Shown here one piece after another: positions 11,744 through 23,830 of a DNA stretch of 64,000 nucleotides (position 1 is the stretch's first letter; the number at the start of each line of letters is the position of its first letter). Made by a program: the position numbers and the translations under genes. The notes beneath the pieces are model-generated. The model had not been told where the DNA came from. It saw only the letters and a program-made list of their open reading frames with translations, and searched no databases. The stretch comes from Tenebrio molitor (Eukaryota > Arthropoda > Insecta > Coleoptera > Tenebrionidae). The stretch is taken from contig NC_091047.1 of NCBI RefSeq assembly GCF_963966145.1, positions 4,774,001 to 4,838,000 on the forward strand, written 5' to 3'.

Positions 11744-12934
11744 AATTTTATTAAATTACTAGTATGTATACAAAAATCACAATCCACTAAAAACTACAAC
11801 CATGCAAAGATATAAATTACAACAAATATGTAGTTAAAAGTGACCCACAATTGAAATTAAAATCGCTTAAAAACAGAAAAGCCACACAAAGTGACCAGCA
11901 ATCAACATACACGTCGAACTTGTGTTTAGCCTGCCATCAGCTGATTATGTAGCGCTATCGCTCTTTAATGTTGTCATCAATGCGCAGGCTCAAGACTCCT
12001 TCCATACCACGTACTTTATTAGTTCAATGGATTTCGGTTTTTACGGACGTTTACTGTAATTGTAAGGAACAATTATCCCAGAATAAGTGAATAATGGGTT
12101 TTACATTCAGAGACTTGGTGCCTATCACCCAACGAAAATATCTAGTTTGTAACTATACAACCAACCATACAACACCTGCTGACCGTTTTACGACAGGCAC
12201 TACGATGCAGTGCTAATAATGAGGGGATTAGTAATTTGTAGTGATGGATAAATGACCAGTCATTTATTTTTGGTCAAAGTTGACCGGTCCTTGATCGGTC
12301 AATTACGGTCATTATTGGTCAAAAAGTAGGAACTAGTTAAACATCACAAAGTGATTTTTTCAATGTCAAGGATTATTTAATACCAAATAATGGTTCTTAA
12401 TTCCATTTTTTATAAGATTTATTGATCGATAAATTATTGTTCTAAAATTGTGTAAGTGAGGTTAAGTTTGAATTGTTTGAAGTTATACTTTGTTTTTTCT
12501 TTAACATATTTGCTTGAATTTGAACTTTTTGTTAATTAAAAACGCTTTAAAACTTTCAACACAACTGTGTGTGCGTATTTTCAGTTTTTTAGTTTCTTTT
12601 AAAATACTTGAACATTCGTTTAGAATTTAAAAAAGTAGGTAAGTATTTTATGAAAATAAAAATATATTGTATGTCATGTTAAGAAGACACAAAAACTATT
12701 GTTTTTTTTTGTCTCGTAATTCGCACTGGCTGAATTTTTTTAACTTGAGACGACATTAAAAACATTTTTGGTTATGCTGGTTATGTTTATGCTCTTATAA
12801 AAATGAACCTTTGATGGTAAATTTCATTCTTGATCACACCGTATTTTCATCAAGTAAAGATTTATTGGAGATAACCTATAACATGCACAGCTCACTTGAT
12901 GAACATTTATATGAAATAAATTATAGGTATAATA
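11744..12934. other. Promoter side of the THAP-BESS gene and non-coding DNA
   Basis: No gene seen. 12030-12110 matches 42325-42385 in inverted orientation, while the continuation of that match lies on the other side of the THAP exons at 10885-11140 (see findings). The rest is AT-rich and featureless. Confidence 0.4.
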
Positions 12935-13249
12935 TTGGGTGATTCAAAATGATTGTGGCCAAGTATGGCAACTATGTACGAAAATTTATGTGGCAACTGT
13001 GTGAATGGGGTAGAGTTGACATTTGTATGACATTTCATAAGCGTGCATTTGATTTTTTCAATTCCATTACACATTGATTTGACAACTTACAAAATTGCGC
13101 AACCATGAACTATCAAGGGAATGTCAACTCGACCCTACCCACACAGTTGCCACATCGTGGAGGGAGAAAAGACTTTTCTCCCTCCACGTGCCACATAAAT
13201 TTTCGTACATAGTTGCCATACTTGGCCACAATCATTTTGAATCACCCAA
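12935..13249. repeat. Foldback MITE, TIR TTGGGTGATTCAAAATGATT
   Basis: 315 bp flanked by TA. Arms of about 60 bases or more: left from TTGGGTGATTCAAAATGATT to ATGTGGCAACTGTGTG, right its mirror ending GAATCACCCAA. The right arm is interrupted by a 33-bp palindrome. Confidence 0.8.
13156..13188. mobile_element. 33-bp perfect palindromic insertion with 8-bp direct repeats
   Basis: Arms CGTGGAGGGAGAAAAG and CTTTTCTCCCTCCACG around one A. Directly flanked on both sides by TGCCACAT (13148-13155 and 13189-13196). The opposite arm of the host MITE shows the uninterrupted sequence with one TGCCACAT, so this is an insertion with an 8-bp duplication, the size made by hAT and P-type transposases. Confidence 0.7.
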
Positions 13250-14479
13250 TACATCCATGTTTGATTTTTTTCAAGTTCAATAGATTTCCACATCATCTAA
13301 TGAGGTACTATTGGCAATGCGTTGGCCTATAAAGGGGGTCTCGCCAATAGCAGCCATACTCCCTAACAAAAAAAACTATTTGGTATGTACACATTTAAAC
13401 AAACAATAAAAAATCAAACATGAATAACTGAATATACTGTCGCGTTATAAAAAATTGAAAGTCGAAACCATATTCTGCGTAATTCTTTCAATAAACTATA
13501 TATCAAAAAATCCAAAGGCAGACATAAATATTAAAAACTTCTTACGTACAAATATTTAAAAATTTAGAACAGCAATTTCATTCATGCAAAAGCTGAAAAT
13601 TTGAGAAACGATATTTTAAATGCATCAAACCATATCTTAGGAGATCATTCAAAGTGTGCTAGATATTTTTAATAAAAGCAATGACCAGTTAAGGGGAATT
13701 GTTTATGATAATTTTGTAAACAGTACTTTATTTGAGACATTTGTGCAAAGTTTAAATAGGTACTTAGAGTTTAAGAATAGTAATATAGAAAACTAAAAAA
13801 TGGAATATAGTAAGAAAGTAAATAAATTCATGAAAACAGAAAGCTAACGTCTCGAAAAAAAAACTCAAGGACACAATTAAAATCCTGAATGGTATAGAAA
13901 ATACTTATGGTATAAATAAAAAAGGCACTAGAATGTGAAATTATGGAAAAAAGAGTTATAATTGAAAATAATTTTAATATAAAAATATTTCAGGAGGAAA
14001 GTTATTTCATTATAAATCTTTACATTGAATATCTCTTTTAGCCATATTTCTATTGTATCTTGAATCTAATAATTCAAATAAGTATGCAGATGAATAAAAT
14101 CTGATCTGATTTGATCTAAAAAAGCATAAGAATAACATGTACGTAACAATAACATAATTGTAATAAATAACGATTGCAAACACTTGCTGCAGATTGCAAG
14201 TGTCATACAGTTGCGAAAAGTAAGACAGAGTAAAATTGAAAAAGAAATTATATTCATTATATTTACCTCTTATTACGTATTGCCTTCATTCTACGTTTTA
14301 TACTTTTCCGGTGACCGTTTGTAGAAATCTTATTCTTGCCATGGAGACCCATTTTTAAAACGCACTCGGATACTAACTCAACTTCTAGTCACTAGTACGC
14401 AGTCACAATAAATGGAAATATGTATAAACAAACACAGCATATTTATATTCCAGATTGTACCTGAAACGGGGATGAATAA
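13250..14479. other. AT-rich stretch, nothing recognised
   Basis: No ORF with coding character, no clear inverted repeat. Open frames here are artefacts of base composition. Confidence 0.4.
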
Positions 14480-15070
14480 CGGTGTCGTCCAATAATGATC
14501 CTTTAGCTAGCCGAAACAGCCAAGGGGCAGGTAATTTGGACACGGCAGATTAGGAAAACTTCCGAGAAGAATTATATATTTGGAATTTTGTGATCTTATA
14601 AAGAGCGATCAAATTAATTTGTAATCAAGTTATCCATGAATCCGAAATCGTATGTCGATATTGGAACTCCACGCGCCAATAAACACAGATTGAAACACAG
14701 GTTACATATCTTCTATCAATACGTTCCACTATCTTGTTTTTGGTTGTCACGGCTAAATATGTTATGTTACAACAATGACCGAATATTTTTTGACTTTTTA
14801 ACTTTTCAGTGTCAGATTTGATTTATAAAAATAAAACAGTCTGCTTCCCTGTTGTAACTCACCTACCGGACTCAAATTGATCATTTCCTAAAAAAAAAGC
14901 CCATTTGACTTATACAACTGCCATTTTTGTCATAAATTTTGTTTTTCATGGAATACATAGCAGCAACGAACTAACTTTACCTACAGTTCATAGAAAATCC
15001 CATCCCATTACGGTATCTACATTACCTGATTCGAGTTTTCCTATAATCCACAATGTAACTTAAATCCCCC
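14480..15070. repeat. About 600-bp repeat, inverted copy at 48850-49440
   Basis: Shared segments include TTACCTACAGTTCATAGAAA (near 14978), ACTCACCTACCGGACTCAAA (near 14857), GTGTCAGATTTGATTTATAA (near 14809) and a CAGGTAATTTGG segment near 14530; all recur in reverse order and orientation in 48850-49440. No ORF; class unknown. Confidence 0.6.
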
Positions 15071-15423
15071 TTTCTGCTTTTATCTCGTTTTACCTGAAAA
15101 TTACTTTCTTTCTGTGATATTCCTTCACTTTCAAATTTTTTACAATAAGAATCGTTTCTGTCATAATGTCGAAAGTTACCGACAAATTAAATAAATTTAT
15201 GCGGAACTATAGAAGTCTTATTTTTTCAAGTGATGCTTCCGTGTTGTTTTTTTTTTTGTAAGATCTGTCAAAAATCAGTGAATTTTGAGAAAATGTATTT
15301 TTTTGTTCGACACTGTCAGAATTTGAGAAATTTCTCCTTTGTGAGCGGATTTTGATCAATGTCACAACTTGTCAAAATGAAACGTCAAGCTAATTTTAAA
15401 GATTTTAAGCGATTTGGAGCCTT

Positions 15424-15590
15424 TAGGGGCTGGTCGAACAAAAAAACGTTGTACATATTCAACTCGTTCTTGTGTAAATTGGGTTTTTTTGGCATGAGTG
15501 GGCCAATTTAAAAGCCCACGAGTACCAAAAAAGCCCAATTTATACAAGAACGAGTTGCATACAACGTTTTTTTGTTCGACCAGCCCCTTA
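15424..15590. repeat. Foldback element with about 65-bp arms
   Basis: Left arm AGGGGCTGGTCGAACAAAAA continues through CTCGTTCTTGTGTAAATTGG; the right arm is the near-perfect mirror ending TTCGACCAGCCCCT. The arms are separated by a few tens of bases. Confidence 0.75.
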
Positions 15591-15864
15591 CGTTACGTAG
15601 CTTCGATTAATTATTTTTAAATAGAGAGAATTAGATTCCCTTTACTTAAAAAGTAAACGCATACAGACCTAGTTCGCAACATGCTCGTCATTTTGGTGTA
15701 AGTCTGAAGATTGGCAAAGAAATAGGTTTGGCGAAAAATGTATGTAAAGTTTTTCAATTACATATTGTGTTTTTTAAGGTGTTCGGTTCAAAATTTAAAA
15801 ATAATTAAACTGTTCCGACATAGAAAACAACTTTGTCATCCTGTATAAAATATCGATCTCCCTT

Positions 15865-16300
15865 TAGAATTTGCACCCCGAAAAAACATTTAAATGGCCA
15901 TAGCTCCCTTATTAAACAGAATATGACAATGAATTCTACACCGCTGGATTCCTCTTTTCAATGCGCTTCTTTTGAGCCGAAATGTTACCTCGCTTTTTTC
16001 GTTTAAGAGAAATTCACAAAAAACAAAAAAAAAAACATATTTTTGGCTCCCACACCAACAAATCGGGTCTATGACCGGAACTTTCCCTATGCCTGAATTC
16101 AACTCATCCTATACAATAACTCACCGCGATTTCGTTCGAATCGGCGACAAAAAAATTTTCGAAAAAACCATAAACACCTATCGAATTTGCACCCCGAAAA
16201 AACATTTAAATGGCCATAGCTCCCTTATTAAACAGAATATGACAATGAATTCTACACCGCTGGATTCCTCTTTCCAATGCGCTGCTTTTGCCGAAAAATA
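15865..16300. repeat. Direct repeat pair of about 110 bp
   Basis: The block beginning TTTGCACCCCGAAAAAACAT and containing CAGAATATGACAATGAATTC and ACACCGCTGGATTCCTCTTT occurs at about 15870-15975 and again at 16186-16296, same orientation. Upstream 15780-15860 also matches 48003-48080 in reverse. Confidence 0.7.
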
Positions 16301-16477
16301 GATGCTGATATAACCTCACTTTTATCAAGTTTGTGTTTTTACTCAGACAGACTGACGTGTGGTGCGTTCCCAATCGACTCTTCAACGCCAACTTTGAGGA
16401 TAACGATACTTTTATTACTCAAATTATTGAAGGTTCACAAATGAGACCTATTATTTAAAATTTTTTACTCGGGGTTT

Positions 16478-17425
16478 TCAACGAATTTGTGCTCTGCAAT
16501 TTTTGCGATCAAGAATGACTGAATCTGTTGGTAACAATGAAAATTTGAACGATTTTGGTACCACTGTAATGAAAACGCATTTCCGGTTGTCAGCTTTGAC
16601 AGAGTTGACAGGCGAATTTGACTATTACCATCAAAGGGTCATTTTTGTCTTAGCATAAACCATGGCCTCCTTGATCGAAAGAGACAAAGTCTTTGTCTCT
16701 TTTGATCTAGGAGGCCATGGCATAAACAGACCCGACATAACCTAATTTTTTTTTAATGTCATGTCAAGTTAAAACATCCGGTCAGTGCCAATTACGAAAC
16801 AAAAAAACACCAATATTTTTCACTTGTCTCATTGCCAACAGACTCAGTCATTGTTGATCACGCTGTATTTTTCTATATTTTTACGTAATCATACACACCT
16901 CGATTTTAGAATTGTTTCACTTTCCATTAAATAGTATTTTTTCCCCACTCTTTTATAGAAAAATCCATTGGATTTCATAAATTTATCTAATGTACTTTGA
17001 CAGCATCTTATGCTACCATCAGCTGTTAGTTGATCATACACAATGGATATGGTTGGAATCGTGTTATTTTTGTGCAATTCATCCAATTTCTTTCTGATCA
17101 GATCAGCGTGGATTGGTGTCAATTTTTCAAACATTCCTTTGTCCCATCTTACTTTCCTTTTTTTAGGTCCAAATCTGATAAGCTTCTGCAAGGTTGATAT
17201 TGGAATTTTAGTCACTTCTGCAGTTTTATGCAAAGGCTGTATTTCACCATCGCTTTCGAATTTGTTGTAAATGCTCAAAATACCCTTTTTCGCTTCATAC
17301 GACAAATATTTCCGTTTGGGTTTTATGGGCGGTCGATATAGTGCAGCTTCTGCTACAACATTTCTGTCATTGTTGTCGTCAGCTTCCCTTATGCCCTCAA
17401 ACTCATGTTCCCAGCGCCTCCACAT
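16478..17425 (-). CDS. Transposase-like helix-turn-helix protein without catalytic domain, copy 1
   Basis: Exon 17425-16899 (starts MWRRWEHEFEGIREADDNND) and a short second exon 16493-16478 ending TGA; phases agree, giving about 180 residues. The central part (KTAEVTKIPISTLQKLI, then LTPIHADLIRKKLDEL... TISIVYDQL...CCQSTLDKFMKSNGF) follows the two-HTH layout at the start of IS630/mariner-like transposases, and the end GKKYYLMES resembles the linker before the catalytic DDE/D domain, which is absent. A paralog at 39958-40606 shares coding sequence, the splice sites and both flanking UTRs. The intron is enlarged here by a 59-bp palindrome insertion. Could be a DNA-binding relic kept by the host or simply a non-autonomous element. 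Confidence 0.5.
16661..16719. mobile_element. 59-bp palindromic insertion with 8-bp direct repeats
   Basis: Begins CATGGCCTCCTTGATCGAAA and ends with its near-perfect mirror, almost no loop. Exactly flanked by GCATAAAC (16653-16660 and 16720-16727). It lies in the intron of the HTH gene above; the paralogous intron (40467-40545) lacks it. Confidence 0.7.
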
Positions 17426-17721
17426 GCTGATTTTTTTTTTCAGTTTGCACTATTTCACTCACAAAACACAATCTAAAAAGACAAATATTTTTGAATAATA
17501 CGCTTAATAATTTAGATGTTTGCTGTCACAGCTACGACCGGTTTCATAATGTTGTGTGAATACAAGAGATACTCGGCACGCCGTAGCCTTAGGCGGTGTG
17601 GATGACCAATTCACTTTTTTAAATCAACACCGTTGTTCCTAATTATTCCATCACTGACTAACTGGGACGCGGAGTCAGAAGACAGAGCCGACTTTATAAT
17701 TTTTATTTAGAGACTAATATT

Positions 17722-18034
17722 GAATTCGGTAATTGTTCACTTTAACTACTTCTAGAATTTTTGCGTTTTTTCTGGCCAGACAGCCTCAGGGCGTCCTCCT
17801 ACATCGTTTTCCCACCACTCAAACCTTGTGCAAATGCCTTTTTTTCTCTCTTGTTGTGTTTCAAGGTCGCGCCAAGTCTTAGTATAATTAAAGGGTAAGG
17901 AAAATTTTCATTTGCACAAGGTTTGACTGGTGCGAAACGATGTAGGAGGACGTCCTGAGACTGTCTAGCCAGAAAAATAAAAAACGCGAAAATTCCAGAA
18001 CTAGTTAAAGTGAACAATTACCTTGAATTCAGTT
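17722..18034. repeat. Foldback element with about 110-bp arms
   Basis: Left arm GGTAATTGTTCACTTTAACT ... CTGGCCAGACAGCCTCAGGG ... ACCTTGTGCAAATG; right arm the mirror, ending AAAGTGAACAATTACC. A single-arm copy is at 59955-60080. Confidence 0.75.
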
Positions 18035-20410
18035 AATTTTAGAATATAAATGCTTGTAAATCGAAAAAGAACTAGGGCCTAAAAATACCGTCAGCGATAT
18101 AGCGACGTTTAAGAAACAATTGGACTAGTTGGAGCATCTCGGACTTCAGAAAAAGAAACAGCCTCAGGAGCACCGGGTATCGCTTGAATCTACAATGCTT
18201 GCCTAAATTAAAACCTGAATGTCTGATCACGTGGTGAACTTAAATACATCAAACAGAACCTGCTGAACTGACTACCGACCTTAACAACCTACTTACAATT
18301 GATTTCTGAGAAGTGCAGAATATAAATTAAAATAAAATATGTAGGTACTCGGCATGTCAGAGTTCAAAGCCTGAGGGGAACAGTTACCAAAACTTTCAAA
18401 CGTTTACAGTAAAATTCCCTAGAAAGTGACTGCGTAAACACGGTGCAGTGCATGATTTATTTTTGAACTCATTTTTTAATTATAGTCCGATGGATCAATT
18501 AATAAGTAGAACAACTGTCATATTGGCATATTGCTATCTGTTTTCAATATACCTAATTCAAGCAATGAATTCTTGTATCGGGTGTTCATTTAAAGTTTCG
18601 GCAGTATTATTATTATTATTCGACTCGCTCTGCGAGCTCGTTTCACTCGCTGGCCGGCCGCATAAAATAGTCGTCGAGAAATAGTCAATTTTGACTTAAA
18701 TTGTAAAATGATTTACAGTTAAGTCAAAATTGATTATTTCTCGACATCTACTTAATTGTCGACGCGTCGACAATGACACCGCCTATCCCTGATTCTGTTC
18801 TGATTCACTAGCCTCGCTAAATAAGTTTCACTTCAACAGTACCTATTTAAATTTCTGAATTGTACTTACCTATGGCACTGAAGCCGTGAAGCAGCTGTAT
18901 TTTTTATTATATTGCCACACACACGACACTTGGCAGCAGGCTTGTTACCTAATCTTACAAGGTCAAACCTTAATTTGGCGAAGTTTTCATTTGGTTTTCT
19001 ACCTCTGCCACTCATTTTTTTGTTTAAAATTACAAAAGCTTAATTAACACAGCTAATACGAAGTAGGAGCAACTGTAACAATAACCTGTTAGCACATGAC
19101 TACACATTTGAGCTTTAACTTATTTAAATCCACACATAACCTCACATTACAGTACAGTTTCCGACATTGTCGATATTCTTCACGTCGAGCATTGGCGTTT
19201 TGTCTACATTGATGACATATTGTCGACATTGAGTTAATTCCAACAGAGTTAAGACACTCGTGCGAATTAAAAACTGTTTAGATTTTTTGTTGCTGAAATT
19301 CAAGCTTCTGGGCTTGGTTATTATTAATCAACCCCTGTGGCAAAGACGGTTTTTTATTGTGGAACACAGTCGAATGAGATTTAATCATAATTAGACCTTT
19401 GCCGAATTTGTTTGTGGAAAATTTTCCATCGCGCACATGTGCGTACTCACTTTGTTAGCCGCATTAACAATTTACAAACTCGCTTTTTTTGTGGGCGCTG
19501 CCTCAGCTACCTCTTTGCTTAATTATTTATCCCCCTGCAATATTTGCCGGACTTTTTCCGGGTCAGCTTATGTACATTAATCCCGAAAAATTTCCGGAAA
19601 TTGTTCCAATTAACGAGACGTTTCAGTTGCGCTCGCAAATTATGAAATAAATCTGTAGGCTTCAGCGTCGAAGCTCTTCAATTAATGAAGGGAAGGACAT
19701 GTCAAAGGTGGAAATATCGGCTCGTTTCAGGGAGTATCGAGAAAATTAAAGCCGATTGACGTATCGTCAAGCTTTATTTAAGGAATTGTTCAAAGACGCA
19801 AACAATTTTATTAAAAGCTCAAAGCTCTTTGTTTTCATTAGCGGTGATCTTATACTGAAGCCCGGCAGGACGGAAAACACGTAGCAGTAAAAGTTAATTT
19901 GTCTGATCCCCCCAAGAGCACCTGAGCCGGTGACAAATGATTTCTCTGAAACCTATTCGGTCGTGCGTTTTTGCAAACCTCCCCACAGTCTCTCGCTTGA
20001 GACACAAGTCGATGTTAAATTCTTTTTGGATGAAAATGTTATAATTACTTAGTCGAGCTTTATTATGCTCCGGGGTGGATTTTTTCGGTTAATTATAGGA
20101 AAAATAATTGAGGTGGAATCAAGAGCGACTTGTTTAATACACGCTCGACACGATTTTTTTTTTAAGGCTGGATGAATGTAAAACTAATTAATTTCTTACA
20201 GTAACTCGTTTTGTACGTTTTAATTACACATTTTTCTTTCTTGTGAGAAACTGTATTAGGCCTGTCTTTTTGGACCAAAGGAAGCTGTTCCTCCTTTGAA
20301 AGGACATCTAAAATGTCATTAAAAAATGAGTTGTTTTTAATTTTTTTTAAATATGAAGTATGATTCTGACAGCTAATTTCAGCTAAGTGAGGCTACAGTT
20401 AGTTGTAGAA
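18035..20410. other. Non-coding stretch with hairpins
   Basis: No gene recognised. A hairpin at 18671-18745 pairs GTCGAGAAATAGTCAATTTT with its mirror, and a 20-bp perfect palindrome ATTGTCGACGCGTCGACAAT is at 18756-18775. 19250-20150 has the more balanced composition of host non-coding DNA but no ORF. Confidence 0.4.
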
Positions 20411-20631
20411 CAGTTGGTTGCAAAAAAAAACCGGAAACTGTCAGAATAAAATTGACACATTTTCATAGTGTGAAATCTTCTTACGAGAGAGTTAGAATTA
20501 TGGTCAAAACTCAATGACATTTAAAAAAATTATGTGATAGGAATTGTCAAATGGACAATTAATTGACAAATGGACAAAACCAAATTTACATTAGGAAAAT
20601 TAATATTTCCCGTTTTTTTTGCAACCAACTG
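20411..20631. repeat. MITE family P, TIR CAGTTGGTTGCAAAAAAA
   Basis: 221 bp with ends CAGTTGGTTGC and GCAACCAACTG. Second copy (220 bp) at 29219-29438 inside a THAP gene. Confidence 0.75.
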
Positions 20632-21413
20632 TAAATTATTTCAATTGTGCTTCAGTTTTTTTTTTCAATTTGTACACAAAGTTATCGATAAACATGATAA
20701 AAAATGATTAGTTGGAATAACTAATCGCTAATCGGTACCTATCCACAGAATTATGTCAAGATATTTACACCTATATTTACCTTCAGTTAAAAAAAAACAT
20801 AATTTTGTTTGTGAAAATGTATTTAATTACGTTATTAAAATATACAAACTATGTATCAAATGTAATATTATTTTTATTCATTGTTTAGCTAGATGAAATA
20901 AATAATTATTAATAATTTCCAAAATTTACCGTTAGTAGGCAACCAGTAAAACTACTCCCTCAATTCTTTAAAAATCGGGTATGTGCTGCCATCTGCTCCA
21001 ACAACGCTTATACTAAAAGAATTCTTTTTTTGTAGAAATTACTAGTGCTTGTTTTTGTTCTTTTCCCCAAATAGAAGAAAATGGTTTTTATTTTTTTAAT
21101 GGTAGTAAGACAGGTTTTTACCCGATAATTTGATTATATCACTACACATTGCAGGTTCCTGTAATTTTCTGATAGTTTACGAAATACAAAAATCCACAAA
21201 ACTTTATTAAATAATAAAAATAGTGACTTGTATATGATAAATATAAAAAAAAATTGTTTCTTCACTGGTTAGAGTGTTATTGTAGGTGTAAGCGAAGGAA
21301 ATCTGCATCTACATCAAGTGGTTTGGAAATAGTTTAGACATTTTTAAATGGCAGTAACACCTGGGGAAATATTTGAGATGGCATCGAGGCAAATAATTGT
21401 TAAATACTATATA
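20632..21413. other. Non-coding; end holds displaced 3' UTR of the 21.9-kb BESS gene
   Basis: 21349-21412 is the conserved BESS-family 3' UTR block (ACCTGGGGAAATATTTGAGA). It is parted from the rest of that 3' UTR (21821-21898) by the MITE at 21414-21820. No other feature seen. Confidence 0.5.
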
Positions 21414-21820
21414 CAGGCTGTTTAAAAAATGCCGCACTAAAATTATTGTACGGTGTTCAGAGCATTTGGTAGGTAAAAGAAAAAGATTTAAACAATTCTT
21501 GGTCTTCATTTCGCTGCACAATGGGAGTTTTATGTAAGGATCTTTAAACGTTGTTAATTGTAATTATTATTACGAAACAACACCCAAAATGCAACTAAAA
21601 CATGCAGAATACAAGGTTGATTAATAATTTTTAACGCAATCTCTATGGTCTTTAACGCAATTTACCTGTTTTAAGTATCGAAAATTATGCAAGAATCAGA
21701 CTATTTTAATTTTTTAAAGGTAGGTACTGGTAAGTGCACGCAGTTGCCAAATTTACAATAAATACCAAATGCTTCTGAACACTGTACTATTGTTTTAGTG
21801 CGGCTTTTTTAAAACACTTG
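21414..21820. repeat. MITE in a BESS-gene 3' UTR
   Basis: 407 bp flanked by TA. TIRs CAGGCTGTTTAAAAAATGCC and mirror ending TTTTTTAAAACACTTG, with further inverted match over the GCACTAAAA and GTGTTCAGA(A)GCATTTGGTA segments (about 58 bp). Confidence 0.75.
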
Positions 21821-21898
21821 TATGTATTTTTATTATTCAAAAAATATTACACAACATAGTATAGAAGGTAAAAATAACAGTAAAATTGCTTTAACTAC

Positions 21899-22796
21899 CT
21901 AGATGTTCAAATCAGAAGAAGCATTGATTCTAAAGGAATTTCTTAGATCTTGCAAAAGCTGCACAGTTTTCACACGGAATGTACATTTCTGATCCGTATC
22001 TAAACTTCTAATCAACGGAAGTAGCGTATGTAAGAATACCAAATCTTCATCTTCTTGAAGTGGACTCTTCATCGCCTTGACAGCATCCGCGAAATCCATG
22101 GATGCATGTTTAATGTCAAGTCTTTTTCGTTTCCTCTCATGTACACTATTAATTGGAGAGAGATTGCCTAGTTCTTCTTCTATATCAAGATCATCTGGTT
22201 CTGTCTTAACTTCATTTAAATAATCTGCTCGATCATGTCTTGTTTCGTTAACGTTATCTCCAAAGCTAGCCCCAGTTGATCGTAAGTGAACATCACCGTC
22301 ATCCACTTCTATCTTGATTTCATCTACGTAATCCGTTTCGTTTAGTTCTTCTTCTTCTTCTATATCCGTATCATCTGGTTCTGTCTTGATTTCGCTTACA
22401 TAATCTGCTCGATCATGACTTGTTTCGTTAACGTTATCTCCAACACTAGCCCCAGTTGATCGTACGTGGGCATCAACGTCATTCACTTCTGTCTTGATTT
22501 CATATACGTAATCCGTTTCGTTTAGTTTTTTTTCTTCTATATCAATATCATCTGGTTCTGTTTTAACTTCACTTACATAATCTGCTCGATCGTGACTTGT
22601 TTCGTTAACGTTATCTCCAAAACTAGCACCAATTGATCGTAAGTAAACATTACCGTCATCCACTTCTGTCTTGATTTTATTGACATAATCAACTGGATCA
22701 TAGTCCAGTTCATTGCTCTTATCTTCAAAAGTAGCCTCACTAATTTCCAAGTGTACTGAAACAACATTCTGTATTTTAGCAACATCGTCGTAGGTA
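21899..22796 (-). CDS. Acidic/BESS tail exon with expanded (I/V)KTE repeats
   Basis: About 299 residues in one exon, acceptor CTGTAG just above 22796, entered in phase 2 as in the other tails. After a short lead (VSVHLEISEATFED) come three tandem copies of a roughly 60-residue acidic unit, each with two lysine motifs of the form IKTEVDD and VKTEPDD (six in all), then a basic ERKRKRLDIKH and a BESS motif (EDEDLVFLHTLLPLIRSLD ... LLQDL). The frame is clean over 0.9 kb, which suggests recent function. The small Gly/Ser exon of the paralogs is not seen. The nearest upstream head on this strand is the damaged double-THAP region at 23831-24347, so it may be a THAP-BESS gene with a decayed head or use an unseen first exon. 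Confidence 0.6.
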
Positions 22797-23830
22797 CTAC
22801 AGTTTGAAACAAGTTTTTAATTGTCGTTTCAGACTTCTCGCTACATTGAAAAATCAGCACTGCAACTTAAAAAAAGAGTGTGTGCTTAAGACCGCACGAC
22901 AGAAGTAAAAACTTCTACGACGTTCGTAACCGATTTTAAATAATATATGCTTTTACTAAAAACTACATCCATCAATGTCGTGTCTTTATCGTTTTTATAC
23001 CGGGGTATTTTTTTAACACTGAATATAGTCCATACTTATTCCCTATGTTCACTTTTAAAACCACAGGTCAATGCAAGTAACCAAGCTAACCAAAATAACT
23101 ACTTGACAGCTAAAAAAATGTCAAGTTGTTTGAATTATTGTTGCGATTAATTGAAAAAATGTATTCAATTTGAATCATCTTCAATGACATTTCTATTTTC
23201 TTGTGGAGATTTCGACCATTTTTGACAAGTTTGTGTATTAATTGGTTACATGGTAACTTGATCTGTACTTTTTAAAACTGAACATATGGAATAAATGTCG
23301 CTCGCTCGGCTAAACTCGGCTCCCCCGAACTTACTAGAATGAGCCTTTCACCTCGGGGTGTGTGACGTGACATGTGACGCGGGTGTTTCGTTTTAAATTT
23401 GGCGTCGAAGTTAGAGTTGAAGAATCGATTGTGAACGCACCACAATGTAGTGTCACTAACCTCAATTTGTTTGAAATCAGTACACTGGATAGTGGATGGA
23501 GGAGTGCGAGGCCGACCGCTTTAAAATGAGCAGCGGCCATCTTTTTTGAGGCAGATACGTGATTTGTCGGTATAATAGATATCCTGCTTTGCAAACAGTA
23601 CACACTACCGCCATTAAATGATTTTTGTGGATTATATGTGGGTTCCGGGAAGTCCAGTATTTTGAAAAATGAGATTCTGGAAAATTTTGACTTTTATAGA
23701 TGTAGGTACTTTAATTCCATCACAAAGAATTTTCGATTTGCGATCAAAGTACTGCAGAACTCTGAAGATTTATTAATGAATTTACATGGATTTGAATGAG
23801 TATTTCAAACACTAAAACGTAGTATTTTAC
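22797..23830. other. Intron or spacer, no gene seen
   Basis: Includes one arm of the family-F foldback repeat (GAATCGATTGTGAACGCACC near 23425) and a 50-bp segment (GAGGCAGATACGTGA) shared in reverse with 28365-28390. No exon that joins the THAP and BESS parts could be defended. Confidence 0.35.

Noticed and set aside
15972..16391. ORFs over the direct repeat near 16 kb
   Set aside because: They arise twice because the DNA is repeated; no coding character.
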